From NCBI GenBank assembly GCA_900642245.1, contig CAAAJI010000527.1, forward strand, positions 15,202 through 28,177: DNA of 12,976 nt, written 5' to 3'. Below the pieces are notes generated by a model. The model saw only the letters and a program-made list of their open reading frames with translations, was not told the origin of the DNA and searched no databases. Of the stretch, positions 1 to 7,685 are shown piece by piece (the first letter of the stretch is position 1; each line of letters starts with the position of its first letter). The DNA comes from Fragilaria radians (lineage: Eukaryota > Bacillariophyta > Fragilariophyceae > Fragilariales > Fragilariaceae). The translations under genes were made by a program, and so were the position numbers.

Positions 1-470
1 CTGGATCTTGATGAAAATAGGAACAAACAAGATGGTATTTGGTTATGGTATAAATTGGATAATTGACGCCAGACAGATGGTAATGAAATAATGGGATTAA
101 TTCGCTTGCAAACGTCATTCCAACAGTTTTCAGCATTTCAAGGCGGTTGTTTAAATCGGTACAGGACCATGAAGATGCTTTCACAGAATTACTTTTCCCG
201 GACAAAAGTCTTGGAATGATGACGATGTTAAGACATTTTGTTAGGAACAGAATGCAAAATTTTTGATACTGTATGTACAGTTTTCGAAGCATTAGGTAGT
301 TGTAAATCTTTTATAGAACCATGCAGTTTCCTGAGATCATACATCTTCAGACATGATTAACAAAACAAGGGAAAGGGTTTCAAATAAATGGCTATTAAAT
401 GAAAGAACACAAGAACAACAACAAGATGATAAGTTGAAAAGTCATTAAGGCCAATTAGCAAAGGTACTAC
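1..470 (+). pseudogene. Copia gag remnant, 5' end outside window
   Basis: Gag of copia elements forms the virus-like particle that packages element RNA. The frame-1 start of the window reads LDENRNKQDGIWLWYKLDN, which fits the CoDi gag pattern of a tract followed by D-G-x-x-W/Y-W-x-K/Q-L. Further matches continue in shifted frames: a tract around 149-200 reading into ED-x-FTELL-like residues, KSWNDDDVK near 208-232, and a later stretch reading F-I-E-P-C-x-F-L-R-S near 313-345. At least three frameshifts and several stops break it. The N terminus lies to the left of the window. It is certainly not translatable as one protein. Identification rests on remembered family wording rather than a search. 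Confidence 0.65.
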
Positions 471-748
471 TAAGGCCTCTGACAAGGATAGAAATAATCT
501 TTCCAATATTCCAAATCAATATGCAAGTGAAAAATGCAGTGAAGAGGGAGGAAGAAGTGCAAGAAGATACAGAGCACAATTATCAAATTAATGATGAGTT
601 CCTGGAATAGGCTGTCAATATTTCCAGCATCTATAAATTATGACAGGAGACAGCGGATGATTTTTGGACTTCAGAACAAAATGTGCATGGAAGTGATAGT
701 ATGAATCATTATTTTGCATAATAAGGGCATAAAAGCCTTTTCCTACCA

Positions 749-948
749 GAAACATACTATATCAGGAATATAGATGCCGGGGCAAATACTTTTGTATTAG
801 GTAAAGGATTGGATGCCTCATGTTTCAAAGGTGAACGTAGTTAATTTTGATCATAACGCTGTTATCAACCGAAATCTTCAAATTGTTAGTGCTCTAACTG
901 CCCTTGACCTTCTCAATGGACAGTCAATTTTTTCAATACGCAAAATTT
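749..948 (+). pseudogene. Copia aspartic protease remnant
   Basis: The copia protease cleaves the element's own polyprotein using a D-T/S-G active site. Frame 2 reads IRNIDAGANTFVLGKG, with the active-site triplet at 773-781. The usual S or T of D-S/T-G is replaced by A, which should inactivate it. A frameshift near 837 moves the homology to frame 3, which then reads NFDHNAVINRN and ALDLLNGQSI, both typical of diatom CoDi polyproteins just after the active site. A further stretch with FQELRLSLDF lies at about 976-1005, matching the FxLRExGLxID-type segment that follows. It is degenerate and shows no sign of selection. Confidence 0.75.
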
Positions 949-1053
949 TTGCATGACTCCTAAGATGCTATAGGTTTCAGGAATTAAGGCTAAGTCTTGA
1001 TTTCTAGCTGTTTGTCATGATTTTATCAGGCAAAATGGTTTACACCTGCTTTT

Positions 1054-1285
1054 CAAAATGATAATGCCAAATCTGAAACGAGTTAATGTGGCCAACAAAT
1101 CCATCGGGATCTGATCATTGCTGAACAAATGGAGGAAGACACGCAGTCCCAGGCAGAACCCATCACAACTATATGTTGTTAAATACTTAAAATCACATGT
1201 AAACGTGTTCTTTGATAAGGCAGGTGTACCAGATGACATGTGGTTCTTAGCCCATTATTACTTGGCAAATGTTCATAATCTAGGT
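1054..1285 (+). pseudogene. Copia integrase remnant, C-terminal half of the core
   Basis: Integrase joins element cDNA to host DNA using a D,D,E triad. Frame 1 (1054-1150) reads QNDNAKSETS and then IHRDLIIAEQ. The second D of this stretch, at 1060-1062, lies at the position of the second catalytic Asp. Homology then moves to frame 2 at 1154 and runs without a stop to 1285: QNPSQL, VKYLKSHVNVFFDKAG, VPDDMWFLAHYYLANVHN. In the related elements I know, NPSQL is NPAEL, so the third catalytic residue appears changed from E to Q. The zinc-binding N terminus and the first catalytic Asp are absent, because the sequence passes almost directly from the protease region into this point. Confidence 0.8.
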
Positions 1286-1288
1286 TAA

Positions 1289-1963
1289 AATCGTCATTTA
1301 GCAGAGCCATAACTACCATCAGGATTTAGGAAGAGTAGCATGACCCAGATTTATGAATGTTTGATTAGTCATCACATTATGAACGTTCAGCTACATGTGT
1401 TGGAAAATATCAATCATATTTTGTGCATTTCAGTATTTAGGAAGAATACATGTGAAGACCTTGTTCAACCCGATGAAAAATATTGCGAATACCAAGCAGT
1501 TAAAGTCTGGGGTTGAATATTTGCATTGTGCAAAAGGAAGATTTGTAAGTGAGAAGATGAAATTGAATAAAAAAGAGTGTTTTGGGAAGATATTTCAAGG
1601 AAATTAAGTCTTAAAATTCTAGCACCTAACTTTTATAGTTTTATTCCTTTTAGGTGAATTTCGGCGTGTAAAGTGTTCTCAACCAGAGAGCATGAACTTT
1701 ATAGAAGAACTCAATGTTAAGCCTCTTAAGCCTTCAAAACATTCTATTCCGAGAGTAAGGTTTTGCTTTTAGAATACATTTGTGGAGGACATTCTTATTT
1801 AGAGCAAGGAGAAAACATGCTTATTGAAGAAGGAATCGGTAATTCCTTGGAGATTGATGTACGAATCAAGTTTTAGGATTAGCTACCTCTTCAAGAAAAC
1901 ATTCCATATCATTTAAGAGACTTTTTGGTATAATATTTCATTAAGACACTCTTGAGTACAATC
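1289..1963 (+). pseudogene. Degenerate integrase-to-RT linker of fragment A
   Basis: This stretch lies between the recognisable integrase and reverse transcriptase parts, so it should hold the integrase C-terminal tail and linker. Homology is weak. Around 1403-1440 the plus strand reads NINHILCISVF, which resembles the DISHILxFxxFEP segment of CoDi integrase tails. Around 1895-1912 it reads ENIPYHLRDF, resembling the IPYH-x-VFDVK segment at the start of CoDi reverse transcriptase. The 70-residue open frame at 1395-1607 overlaps this region and is probably not a gene. The rest cannot be assigned. Confidence 0.4.
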
Positions 1964-2490
1964 TGTTGTGCATATGACATTGGAAATGCCTTTCTACATG
2001 GAAGGACCAAGTAGATCCCTTGGCAGTCATTAAGTCCTCAGAGAAAATTTACTTATTGAAGAATGTAGACATTCCTCAGTACTAATTAGGGGGAAATGTG
2101 GAATTCCCCGTAGATTCATGGAAGGATCAAATTTTAGGATTTGCTTTCCCTCCAAGCATCTATATTCAGAATGTCATCCCTGAGTTTGAGAACCTTTTGG
2201 TAAAGAACTGAAATCAATCAAGACACCCATGAGTGAAACGCATCATTCTGAAGTTGATGACATGCCATTATGAACTGATGAAGATTCTGCTAAGCATAGA
2301 TCAATAACAGGATGCTGTATCTGGATAATTGCTTTTTGAAAGTTTGATATTTCTTATGTCACATCTGCTATGTGTAGGTTCAGGATGTTATCAACGGAAG
2401 GTCATTTCAAGGCTGTTAAGAGAATTTTTAGTTTACCACAAGAATTCCTCAAATAGGAGAATGATTGAAGGCATTCATGTTAAAGTAATC
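1964..2490 (+). pseudogene. Copia reverse transcriptase / RNase H remnant of fragment A
   Basis: Copia reverse transcriptase and RNase H make element cDNA. Frame 2 reads CCAYDIGNAFLHGRTK from 1964; the Asp at 1976-1978 is the first catalytic Asp of the RT palm. At about 2089 the homology resumes in frame 1 with GGNVEFPVDSWK and then FPPSIYIQNVIPEFE, ending at 2190. It passes by a frameshift to frame 3, reading KELKSIKTPMSETHH, EVDDMPL, SITGCCIWIIAF, KFDISYVTSAM and EGHFKAVKRIF, with three in-frame stops. The segment between 2012 and 2089 is only about 77 nt where over 100 codons, including the YVDD box, are expected, so the catalytic core is deleted. The RNase H domain proper, which follows this point in family members, is not seen. 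Confidence 0.85.
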
Positions 2491-2590
2491 CAATGTCACA
2501 ATTTGGTTAGAGCAAGTCGTCTATGATGAATGCCGATCGAAAGATTATGTGATCAAGTTCAAACTTAAGAACTCCCTATCGTAATTTGAG

Positions 2591-2812
2591 CAGAAATTTC
2601 AAACCTTTCATGGAAGGATTAAAGCAGTATTTCAGCACTTGAAGACTACATGAGGCTTGAAGTATGGGCTAAATGTGCAAGCGATATCAAATTTTCTTGT
2701 TAATATTACTTCAATTAAGACAAATGAGAAGTACCCTCATCACGTATATTTGATGATAAGTCTAACCTACCAACAAGCTTGAAGATATTTGAGAAGATAG
2801 TTGTCGTATGGT
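2591..2812 (+). pseudogene. Copia integrase C-terminal remnant of fragment B
   Basis: Frame 2 from 2591 reads QKFQTFHGRIKAVFQHLK, matching the copia integrase segment that follows the catalytic E (a KFxTLYGRxRAML-type helix). Near 2644 the homology passes to frame 1: EVWAKCASDIKF, then after three stops EVPSSRIFDDKSNLPTSLKI and FEKIVVV. These fit the LWAECAxTAxxLEN and LKTFGEIGVV segments of the same domain. The alignment comes from memory of the family, but the order and spacing of four separate blocks make chance unlikely. The catalytic residues themselves lie upstream of this piece and are absent. Confidence 0.65.
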
Positions 2813-3000
2813 GTTAGTCTGAGACAAGGTTTTAATGAGTGGCGTATTGATAAAATTGTTACAGAGGATCAAATAATTCATGATGATTATGAAGACTGTA
2901 TCGACTATAAACTGACGAAAAGTGGAGAAGAAGATGAGACGGAAAGGTTGAAATCACCAAAGAAAAAAATCAGAGCGCTAATACGAAGATTTATTTTGTG
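2813..3000 (+). other. Acidic/charged linker of fragment B, unassigned
   Basis: The frame at 2801-3001 encodes a charged stretch including DDYEDCIDYKLTKSGEEDE and SPKKKIRALIRR. Copia polyproteins commonly have an acidic, low-conservation linker between integrase and reverse transcriptase, and this sits exactly there. It is in frame 2, while the flanking parts are in frame 1, so it is probably broken. I do not treat it as an independent gene. Confidence 0.4.
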
Positions 3001-3555
3001 ATGAAACAATCACAAAGTAGCTTTAATTCAGTTGCCTTAGAGATCATTGAAGATCTTGAACAAGGAAGTGATACAGTCCTGCATCAAGCCAACATTACTC
3101 TGTTCAGCGGGAATATTCAATTAGAACCTACCACTTTTGATCAAGATTGAAATCATGATTATCAACAGGATCGAGAAAAGCAGAGAATTGCGATCAAAAT
3201 GGAGTTAAATGACATGGAGAGTAGGGAAATTATCAAAAATGAAGACATCCTAGAGGGAAGGAGAGCCATTGCAAACAAATGGATCATTACATGCATGGAG
3301 ATTTTTGAGTAAGACTTCTGACCTTTGGATACAGCCAAGTTCCCTGTGGTAATTTTCACATATGTTGCCCCTGTGAATGATAAAGGAACTTTTCGAATCA
3401 TGCTCTTTGCAAAGCTTATTTGGGGATTTCAAGCTTCAATTGTCGATATGACGACTGCTTTCCTACATGGCGAACGTCAAGAATTGGATTTCTTCTTGGG
3501 ATTTATGACCATGATTGATTCGTCATTGGCACGCCGATCAAAATTTCATAGTTAA
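3001..3555 (+). pseudogene. Copia reverse transcriptase N-terminal remnant of fragment B
   Basis: Frame 1 is collinear with the start of copia reverse transcriptase for about 160 codons. It reads SGNIQLEPTTFDQD, stop, NHDYQQDREKQRIAIKMEL, NEDILEGRRAIANKWI, then two further stops, and KFPVVIFTYVAPVND, GTFRIMLFAKLIWGF, ASIVDMTTAFLHGE. The Asp of IVDMTTAFLHG is the first catalytic Asp. The stop after TTFDQD stands where family members have Trp, so a TGG to TGA change explains it. No insertion or deletion is needed across the stops at 3310-3325. After about 3478 homology is lost and the frame ends at 3553-3555; the YVDD block is not present. Confidence 0.85.
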
Positions 3556-3592
3556 TTGTTCATTTGAAAACGCAGGGATTCAATTCAAAGGT

Positions 3593-3676
3593 TGTAGAAT
3601 ATTTCCATTCTGTATCTTCTTCGTTTAGATTTAAGCGTTTTATTATGATTATATCAGTACATCAGCGCATTCTACA
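3593..3676. repeat. 84-bp TG...CA segment with inverted ends; possible LTR remnant
   Basis: The segment begins TGTAGAAT (3593-3600) and ends ATTCTACA (3669-3676), a perfect 8-bp inverted pair with the TG/CA ends typical of LTRs. It lies 38 bp after the last codon of fragment B, where a 3' LTR could stand if the rest of the element had been deleted. At 84 bp it is much shorter than usual copia LTRs, there is no clear target duplication, and I saw no second copy in the window. A small non-autonomous element or chance are alternatives. Confidence 0.35.
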
Positions 3677-4091
3677 TTATATACACGTCTTGTCAATTGT
3701 GAAGCTATGCTAATTGAATAATGCGTGCCATAGATGGAGGCTAAGTCTAGTGGAGTATTGAACTTCTTCTGGATCCAAATCTAGATTCTATTTTGCCATT
3801 TCTCCTGAAGCTCTTCCCTTTTGCTCTACTGACCACCTTATGATATATTGTTTAAAGACATGCTTCTATTACTTATTGCACTTATCTGAAAGCTTTTTGA
3901 AATCCCTTCTTACAACTATTTTTCATATGAAAGGGTGCCAGATTTTTCAGTGAATTGTAAATGGAAAAGCTGGGATATCATAACCTTTAAGTCTTGATCC
4001 CTGTTATTAATACCTTTCCTTTAATAGCATTTTCGATGATTTGAGTAAGAAAAACTTGTCTGAAATGATAGTACTTACTTTCTTAACCATA
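3677..4091. other. No gene seen
   Basis: I read both strands and found only short stop-rich frames. If fragment C continued downstream of its gag, the zinc-knuckle and protease should lie here on the minus strand, but no CCHC or D-S/T-G motif is visible. The fragment therefore seems to end near 4092. Confidence 0.5.
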
Positions 4092-4490
4092 CTATTCTAA
4101 CGTAGATTCAATTCTTGATGAACTCTGTCTAAAATATCTCTCTGTTTTTACAAGTGACGAAGCAGAGGTTGGTTCATACTTGTTCTTCAATCTTTCCCAA
4201 GCCATGGCTGCATTTCCTTCATTGTGATTCTTTTCTTGCACCATGTTGAATGCTACCTTTCCACTACTTGTCATTACATCAATGGATAAGATCAACTGGG
4301 TGTATGCTAATTCGTTCGAATCGAAGATCTTCATTGTTGTCTTTCCTTCGTCCGTTTCCTCATTTATTCATCATTGGTCTTTGGGATTGTGAGCTTACCA
4401 AATAGGATATCCTTAATACCTGAACTTCTTGACTTAGCCAAGAACTTCTCACTCCATGTTGACCATTCTCCTTTCTTCCTGTAAAATTCA
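4092..4490 (-). pseudogene. Copia gag remnant on minus strand (fragment C)
   Basis: Read on the minus strand from about 4490, the sequence gives RKKGEWSTWSEKFLAKSR, SGIKDILFGKLTIPKTNDE, then a stop and frameshift near 4375-4340. It continues in the open frame 4334-4092 with SNELAYTQLILSID, SSGKVAFNMV, GNAAMAWERLKNKYEP and SLVKTERYFRQ. This is the gag-polypeptide domain of copia elements as found in diatoms, in the right order and at family spacing (the UBN2 / DUF4219 group). The start Met, if any, lies to the right of 4490 and was not identified. Homology stops after the FRQSS segment. The orientation is opposite to fragments A and B. Confidence 0.85.
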
Positions 4491-4916
4491 ACACCCTAAT
4501 AGCGCTGATGTCACCTTTCTCAAACTAGGCTTCCCCAAAGAGAATTGTATATTTAAATGATAGTTGACAACTCAACTCAAAGAAGAGGGAATCTAGGGCC
4601 TTTTGTTTAAATGTGTTGCAAAGTCATCTTCACATAAATTGTAATTTAGATTAAGATTTAAGACAGTTGGCTATTCTAGACTCCGGGTTGTCACCGCTAA
4701 TTATTGAAACTTTCTCACCTTTAGTTGCTTAACACTTCCACATGTTTCACATTACAATGAACTATCTTCAGATATAGTTTTCACTAAAATTGAATAAAAT
4801 GAGACTCACTTTAACAGTCCTCCATGAAGAAGATGATTCATTGGTATTTTACAATAATACAATCAATAAGTATTTTAGCCCATTCAGATCTCCAACTATC
4901 ACCTGGCAAGAATTGA
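4491..4916. other. No gene seen; would be 5' leader/LTR of fragment C
   Basis: This stretch is stop-rich on both strands. For the minus-strand gag it is the upstream side, where leader, primer-binding site and 5' LTR would be expected. I found no clear match to an initiator-tRNA primer-binding site and no inverted TG/CA ends. Confidence 0.4.
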
Positions 4917-5293
4917 TTGGCCAGTAATTTACAGGAGATACTCCGTGATCTTGATCTTCTAACAGTGACATTTCAAAATGAAGCTCTGTCATTGTGCAAT
5001 GTCAGAGATTACCTTGTTGTTGGCATTCAGCTATTTCCCAAATTGTCTGAGCATTGCGGGCCTCAAGGCAGGATTGTTGTTTACCAAGCCTTTGAAAATG
5101 CAACGATAAAGATACAGAAGGTGCAACAATGCAATACGAATTTGAAGAAGCCGGATGAACCCCATGATGAAATCAAGAGAAAGTTCAAGAATCATATTTA
5201 CAAGTGCTGATAACAGACCTCAAGAAGCGCAAGACAGAATTGCAAGTCAAGCAACAATTTCCCATTGCTGGATTTGCATTTACAAATAATTGA
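4917..5293 (+). pseudogene. Unrecognised reading frame broken by one frameshift
   Basis: Frame 3 is open from just after the stop at 4914-4916 to the stop at 5208-5210 (97 codons) and has no ATG near its left end. It reads LQEILRDLDLLTVTFQNEA, VRDYLVVGIQLFPKLSEH, GPQGRIVVYQAFENATIKIQ, KPDEPHDEIKRKFKNH. If the frame is shifted by one base near 5204, it continues smoothly as LITDLKKRKTELQVKQQF and GFAFTNN to a stop at 5291-5293, still charged and helix-like. This suggests a single indel in what was one protein of about 125 codons or its C-terminal exon. TTTACAG at 4930-4936 could be a splice acceptor. The layout loosely recalls tail regions of hAT-like proteins in stramenopiles, but I cannot name the family. 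It lies among retrotransposon debris. Confidence 0.45.
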
Positions 5294-6599
5294 GATTGCC
5301 CATTAATTTGGAATTGCAATTATTTTTTCATGCTAATCAGCATCCATGGGATGCTGAATTGTTCCATTCAACTGATCTTGTTGAATAATTGATTGAAAAT
5401 AATAATTTTTTGAGTCATGACTTATTCTTTAATTATTTATTCCTGCCAGTTTCTAGTAGGGAATAATTCCTTTTGAGTTTTGTCACTGCATGAAGACGTT
5501 ATTCTGTGTCATGTGACTTGGGGAATAAATACGGAATTGTTATTCTGAAAGGCCTTGTGGAGGATGCTGTAATTTATGCAACAGTCAAGGTGCACTAGAG
5601 TACTGCATTACCGTCGATTGTGTAGAATTGTTGGTTGAAATCTTCAAAGAAGTTCATCAATTGATCAAGTCAATCCATATAATATTGAAACTTGACAAAC
5701 AAGTATAACTTACCTTTCCAACACAACAATGCAAAACATGCTGTTTTACCAGATTGGATTGTGTTAATTTACCTGCTGTTGTAAAGTTGTTCATAACTGG
5801 GATTCTGAATTGAACGGAAGTTGAGATGTTAAGATCGTTGTTTTTCATGTTTCTGTGCGTCAGTTGAAATTATTTGCATTTCCATCTTCAGAATATGCAA
5901 AGTTACACGTTTTGCTATCCTCTATATCTACGCATTTGCCAATAATTCTTTCATGGCACCTGTGTCACGATATTTGAATGATATGATGAGGTACAAACAT
6001 TGCCAGAGAAGTCACAAGTGATGTTCTAGATGTCGCAAAGATCCTTCACTTTACCGTTTCAGCATTAGTCTTTTATATCAACTGCTTCTCTTACTCATGA
6101 TTGAGCCTTTCCTCTTAAGAATCTTTTGCTGGATGATCTGATTTCTTTGAGTATTTCGGCTATCAATTTTATTTTTTCTCATCGATGAATGATGTTTTCC
6201 TCAAGCAAACGTATGCCTAAATGACTTAAAGTTGCAAATGCAGTCATGATTACAACTATCAGATCTATTAGCAAATGGAAATCACAGTTTTTAGGCTTGC
6301 ATATCGAACGCTTTAATATTTTACTTTGACGTAGCTTGTTGTCAAGGTCAGCTTGATTATTTTTCGTTTCCGGGATCCCAATTTAAAAAGGCGATACTAC
6401 TAATATTTATGGAAGGTTTTTTCCCTGGAAGCCTCCCCCGCAAATGATCATACACATATAAGGATTTTGAAATGAAAACGTTAAATAAACCAAATCTGGG
6501 CGGAATCACGTTTCGCTTCTCGAGTTATTTAGACCACCACCTCATTACATGGTCCGATCCCGTTTCTCCCAAAATTCTATTTTTAAGTCCATTTTGCAT
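5294..6599. other. Long non-coding stretch upstream of the DUF6824 gene
   Basis: Both strands are stop-rich. The longest frame is a 63-codon minus-strand frame at 5657-5848, which has no recognisable features. A perfect hairpin lies at 5338-5356. TATAAG at 6457-6462 is about 140 nt before the chosen start codon of the next gene and could be a core promoter element, but diatom promoters are poorly defined by sequence. I saw no retroelement homology here. Confidence 0.5.
5338..5356. repeat. Perfect 8-bp stem hairpin
   Basis: CAGCATCC and GGATGCTG are separated by three bases (ATG). One more flanking T/A pair extends the stem to 9 bp. Its role is unknown, and a palindrome of this size could occur by chance in 13 kb. 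Confidence 0.5.
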
Positions 6600-7685
6600 A
6601 TGACGATGTCCTCACTATCACCTGTCATGCATGAACAGATTCAATCGGTCGATATATTGTGCGGTCGTGATAAGATATCTTACAATCATAGTGGTACGTG
6701 ATGATCCTCTGACAGCAGCAATTATTCAATAAATAATAACACTCTCACCATTCAACACTTAGGAAATAAACGATTCCGGTTCATCATTCCTTGCTACATT
6801 GATCGCTTCAAATCTTCGAAGAGTCGAAACGAAAAAGGAAAGGTAGTTAGCGAAATACTCCAACGCATTCACATGGCGGGAGGAAGATTCCTTGGAAGAG
6901 ATCAATGCAATAGCGACTATTGGATTCCAATTTCCTCCAAATTGTCAAGATTGAAGATTTCGCATGCTCTGAGGGATAAATGTTCACTTGACAGACCTGA
7001 TGAGGCACATTTCATCCTGAAGTTAAGGATGAATGACTATTCAATGAGAGAAAAGCAGACTTTTTTGGATGCCTTAACTTGTGCCCTTTTTCGTATACCT
7101 CTACCCATACAAGATGATAACCATTCTGTTGAAAGCATATTAAGGAATGAGGCGCTAAGCTTTCTACAGAAGCATACACCTTCGGCTGATTGCAAGTGTA
7201 TTGGTTTATATAAGAACAGTAAATGTGTCATTTGTATGACACCATGTGACATTGCTATTCCTGAACCATACCCCGGGAATCAAGATCGCGAACCAAAGCC
7301 AGAATTCAACTCTCTTGCTAATACCAGGAATTCAAGCAGGGATGCTTATCCTGAAGATACTCCTATTGAAAGTCTTGAGTTCTTCAATACTTTGATACAC
7401 GACGAGGAGGATCTTTCATCCCGTTGTCTATCATCTTTGCCTCTGAAGAATGACCAGAATTGCTACGATGGCTACAAACTCAATTTTACTTCCCGGAGAG
7501 AAAACGAAAGCAAAACTTACAGCCTTGCCATGAATGAATTCACCATGGATTACTCCCCTCTTATAATGAGCAACGGAAACTGTAAGGTCAAATACTTAAC
7601 AGATGATTTCGCTCCAGAGGATTTTGAAAGCCTTGTACAGTCACTTGACCAACTAATCCATGATCCGGAAAATACTCATAAGTAA
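6600..7685 (+). CDS. DUF6824 domain-containing protein, two exons
   Basis: The coding sequence joins 6600-6693 and 6763-7685 and gives 338 residues. Exon 1 holds VDILCGRDKISYNHS. After a 69-nt phase-1 intron, the split codon gives G and the frame runs on as NKRFRFIIPCYIDRFKSS. The joined text fits the DUF6824 pattern (D-[VI]-L-x-GR....NH-x-GN-x-x-FR....AGGRFL....W.......R-x-K-x-x-HALRD) at about residues 18-104. The domain's function is unknown; it is abundant in diatoms. Residues 175-193 contain five Cys spaced C-x-C-x8-C-x2-C-x3-C, possibly metal-binding. The C-terminal part is polar and acidic, with LIHD at 242-245 and again at 329-332. There is no signal peptide or membrane segment, so it is probably nuclear or cytosolic. 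The ATG at 6606 has the better A at -3, and ATG 6549 is also in frame; the start is uncertain. It is the only intact gene in the window. Confidence 0.88.
6694..6762 (+). other. 69-nt spliceosomal intron in the DUF6824 gene
   Basis: The intron starts GTACGT and ends CACTTAG. Removing it joins ...TACAATCATAGTG to GAAATAAACGATTC and restores the conserved N-H-x-G-N-K-x-F-R block of the domain across the junction (phase 1, between the first and second base of the Gly codon). Unspliced, the exon-1 frame meets a stop just inside the intron. The length is normal for diatom introns. Confidence 0.88.

Larger units (their letters stand above)
1..2490 (+). mobile_element. Decayed CoDi-like Ty1/copia retrotransposon (fragment A)
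   Basis: This is a non-functional copia polyprotein whose parts lie in the standard copia order: gag (1 to about 470), protease (about 749-948), integrase (1054-1285), reverse transcriptase (about 1964-2190) and RNase H side (2190-2485). All parts are on the plus strand but in changing frames, with many stops. The left end of gag runs off the window. Pieces such as DHNAVINRN, DNAKSE, DIGNAFLHG and GGNVEFPVDSWK match what I know of diatom CoDi polyproteins. Two large stretches are missing: protease to mid-integrase, and the middle of the reverse transcriptase. No LTR was found for this fragment inside the window. Confidence 0.85.
2591..3555 (+). mobile_element. Second Ty1/copia fragment, different lineage (fragment B)
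   Basis: This fragment starts inside the integrase and ends just after the first RT catalytic block, so it cannot simply be a continuation of fragment A, which has already passed its RT and RNase H regions by 2485. Its RT wording is of the GRRAIANKW / VDMTTAFLHGE type, whereas A is of the DIGNAFLHG type, so B comes from a separate copia lineage. From 2644 on, recognisable parts are almost all in frame 1, interrupted by stops but with few length changes. It is therefore less rearranged than A and probably younger. Confidence 0.8.

Noticed and set aside
1015..1239. 74-codon open frame on the minus strand
   Set aside because: It lies antisense to the recognisable copia integrase (1054-1285) and has no motif of its own.
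3162..3432. Two minus-strand open frames of 60-79 codons
   Set aside because: Both are antisense to the well-supported reverse transcriptase part of fragment B.
5657..5848. 63-codon minus-strand frame, with a donor-like GTAAGT within it
   Set aside because: No recognisable protein, no matching acceptor exon, and a length expected by chance.
6327..6332. TGACGT, similar to the cAMP/CO2-responsive element of diatom promoters
   Set aside because: A single 6-bp match about 270 nt before the start codon is expected by chance.
7037..7252. 71-codon minus-strand frame
   Set aside because: It lies entirely inside exon 2 of the DUF6824 gene on the other strand.
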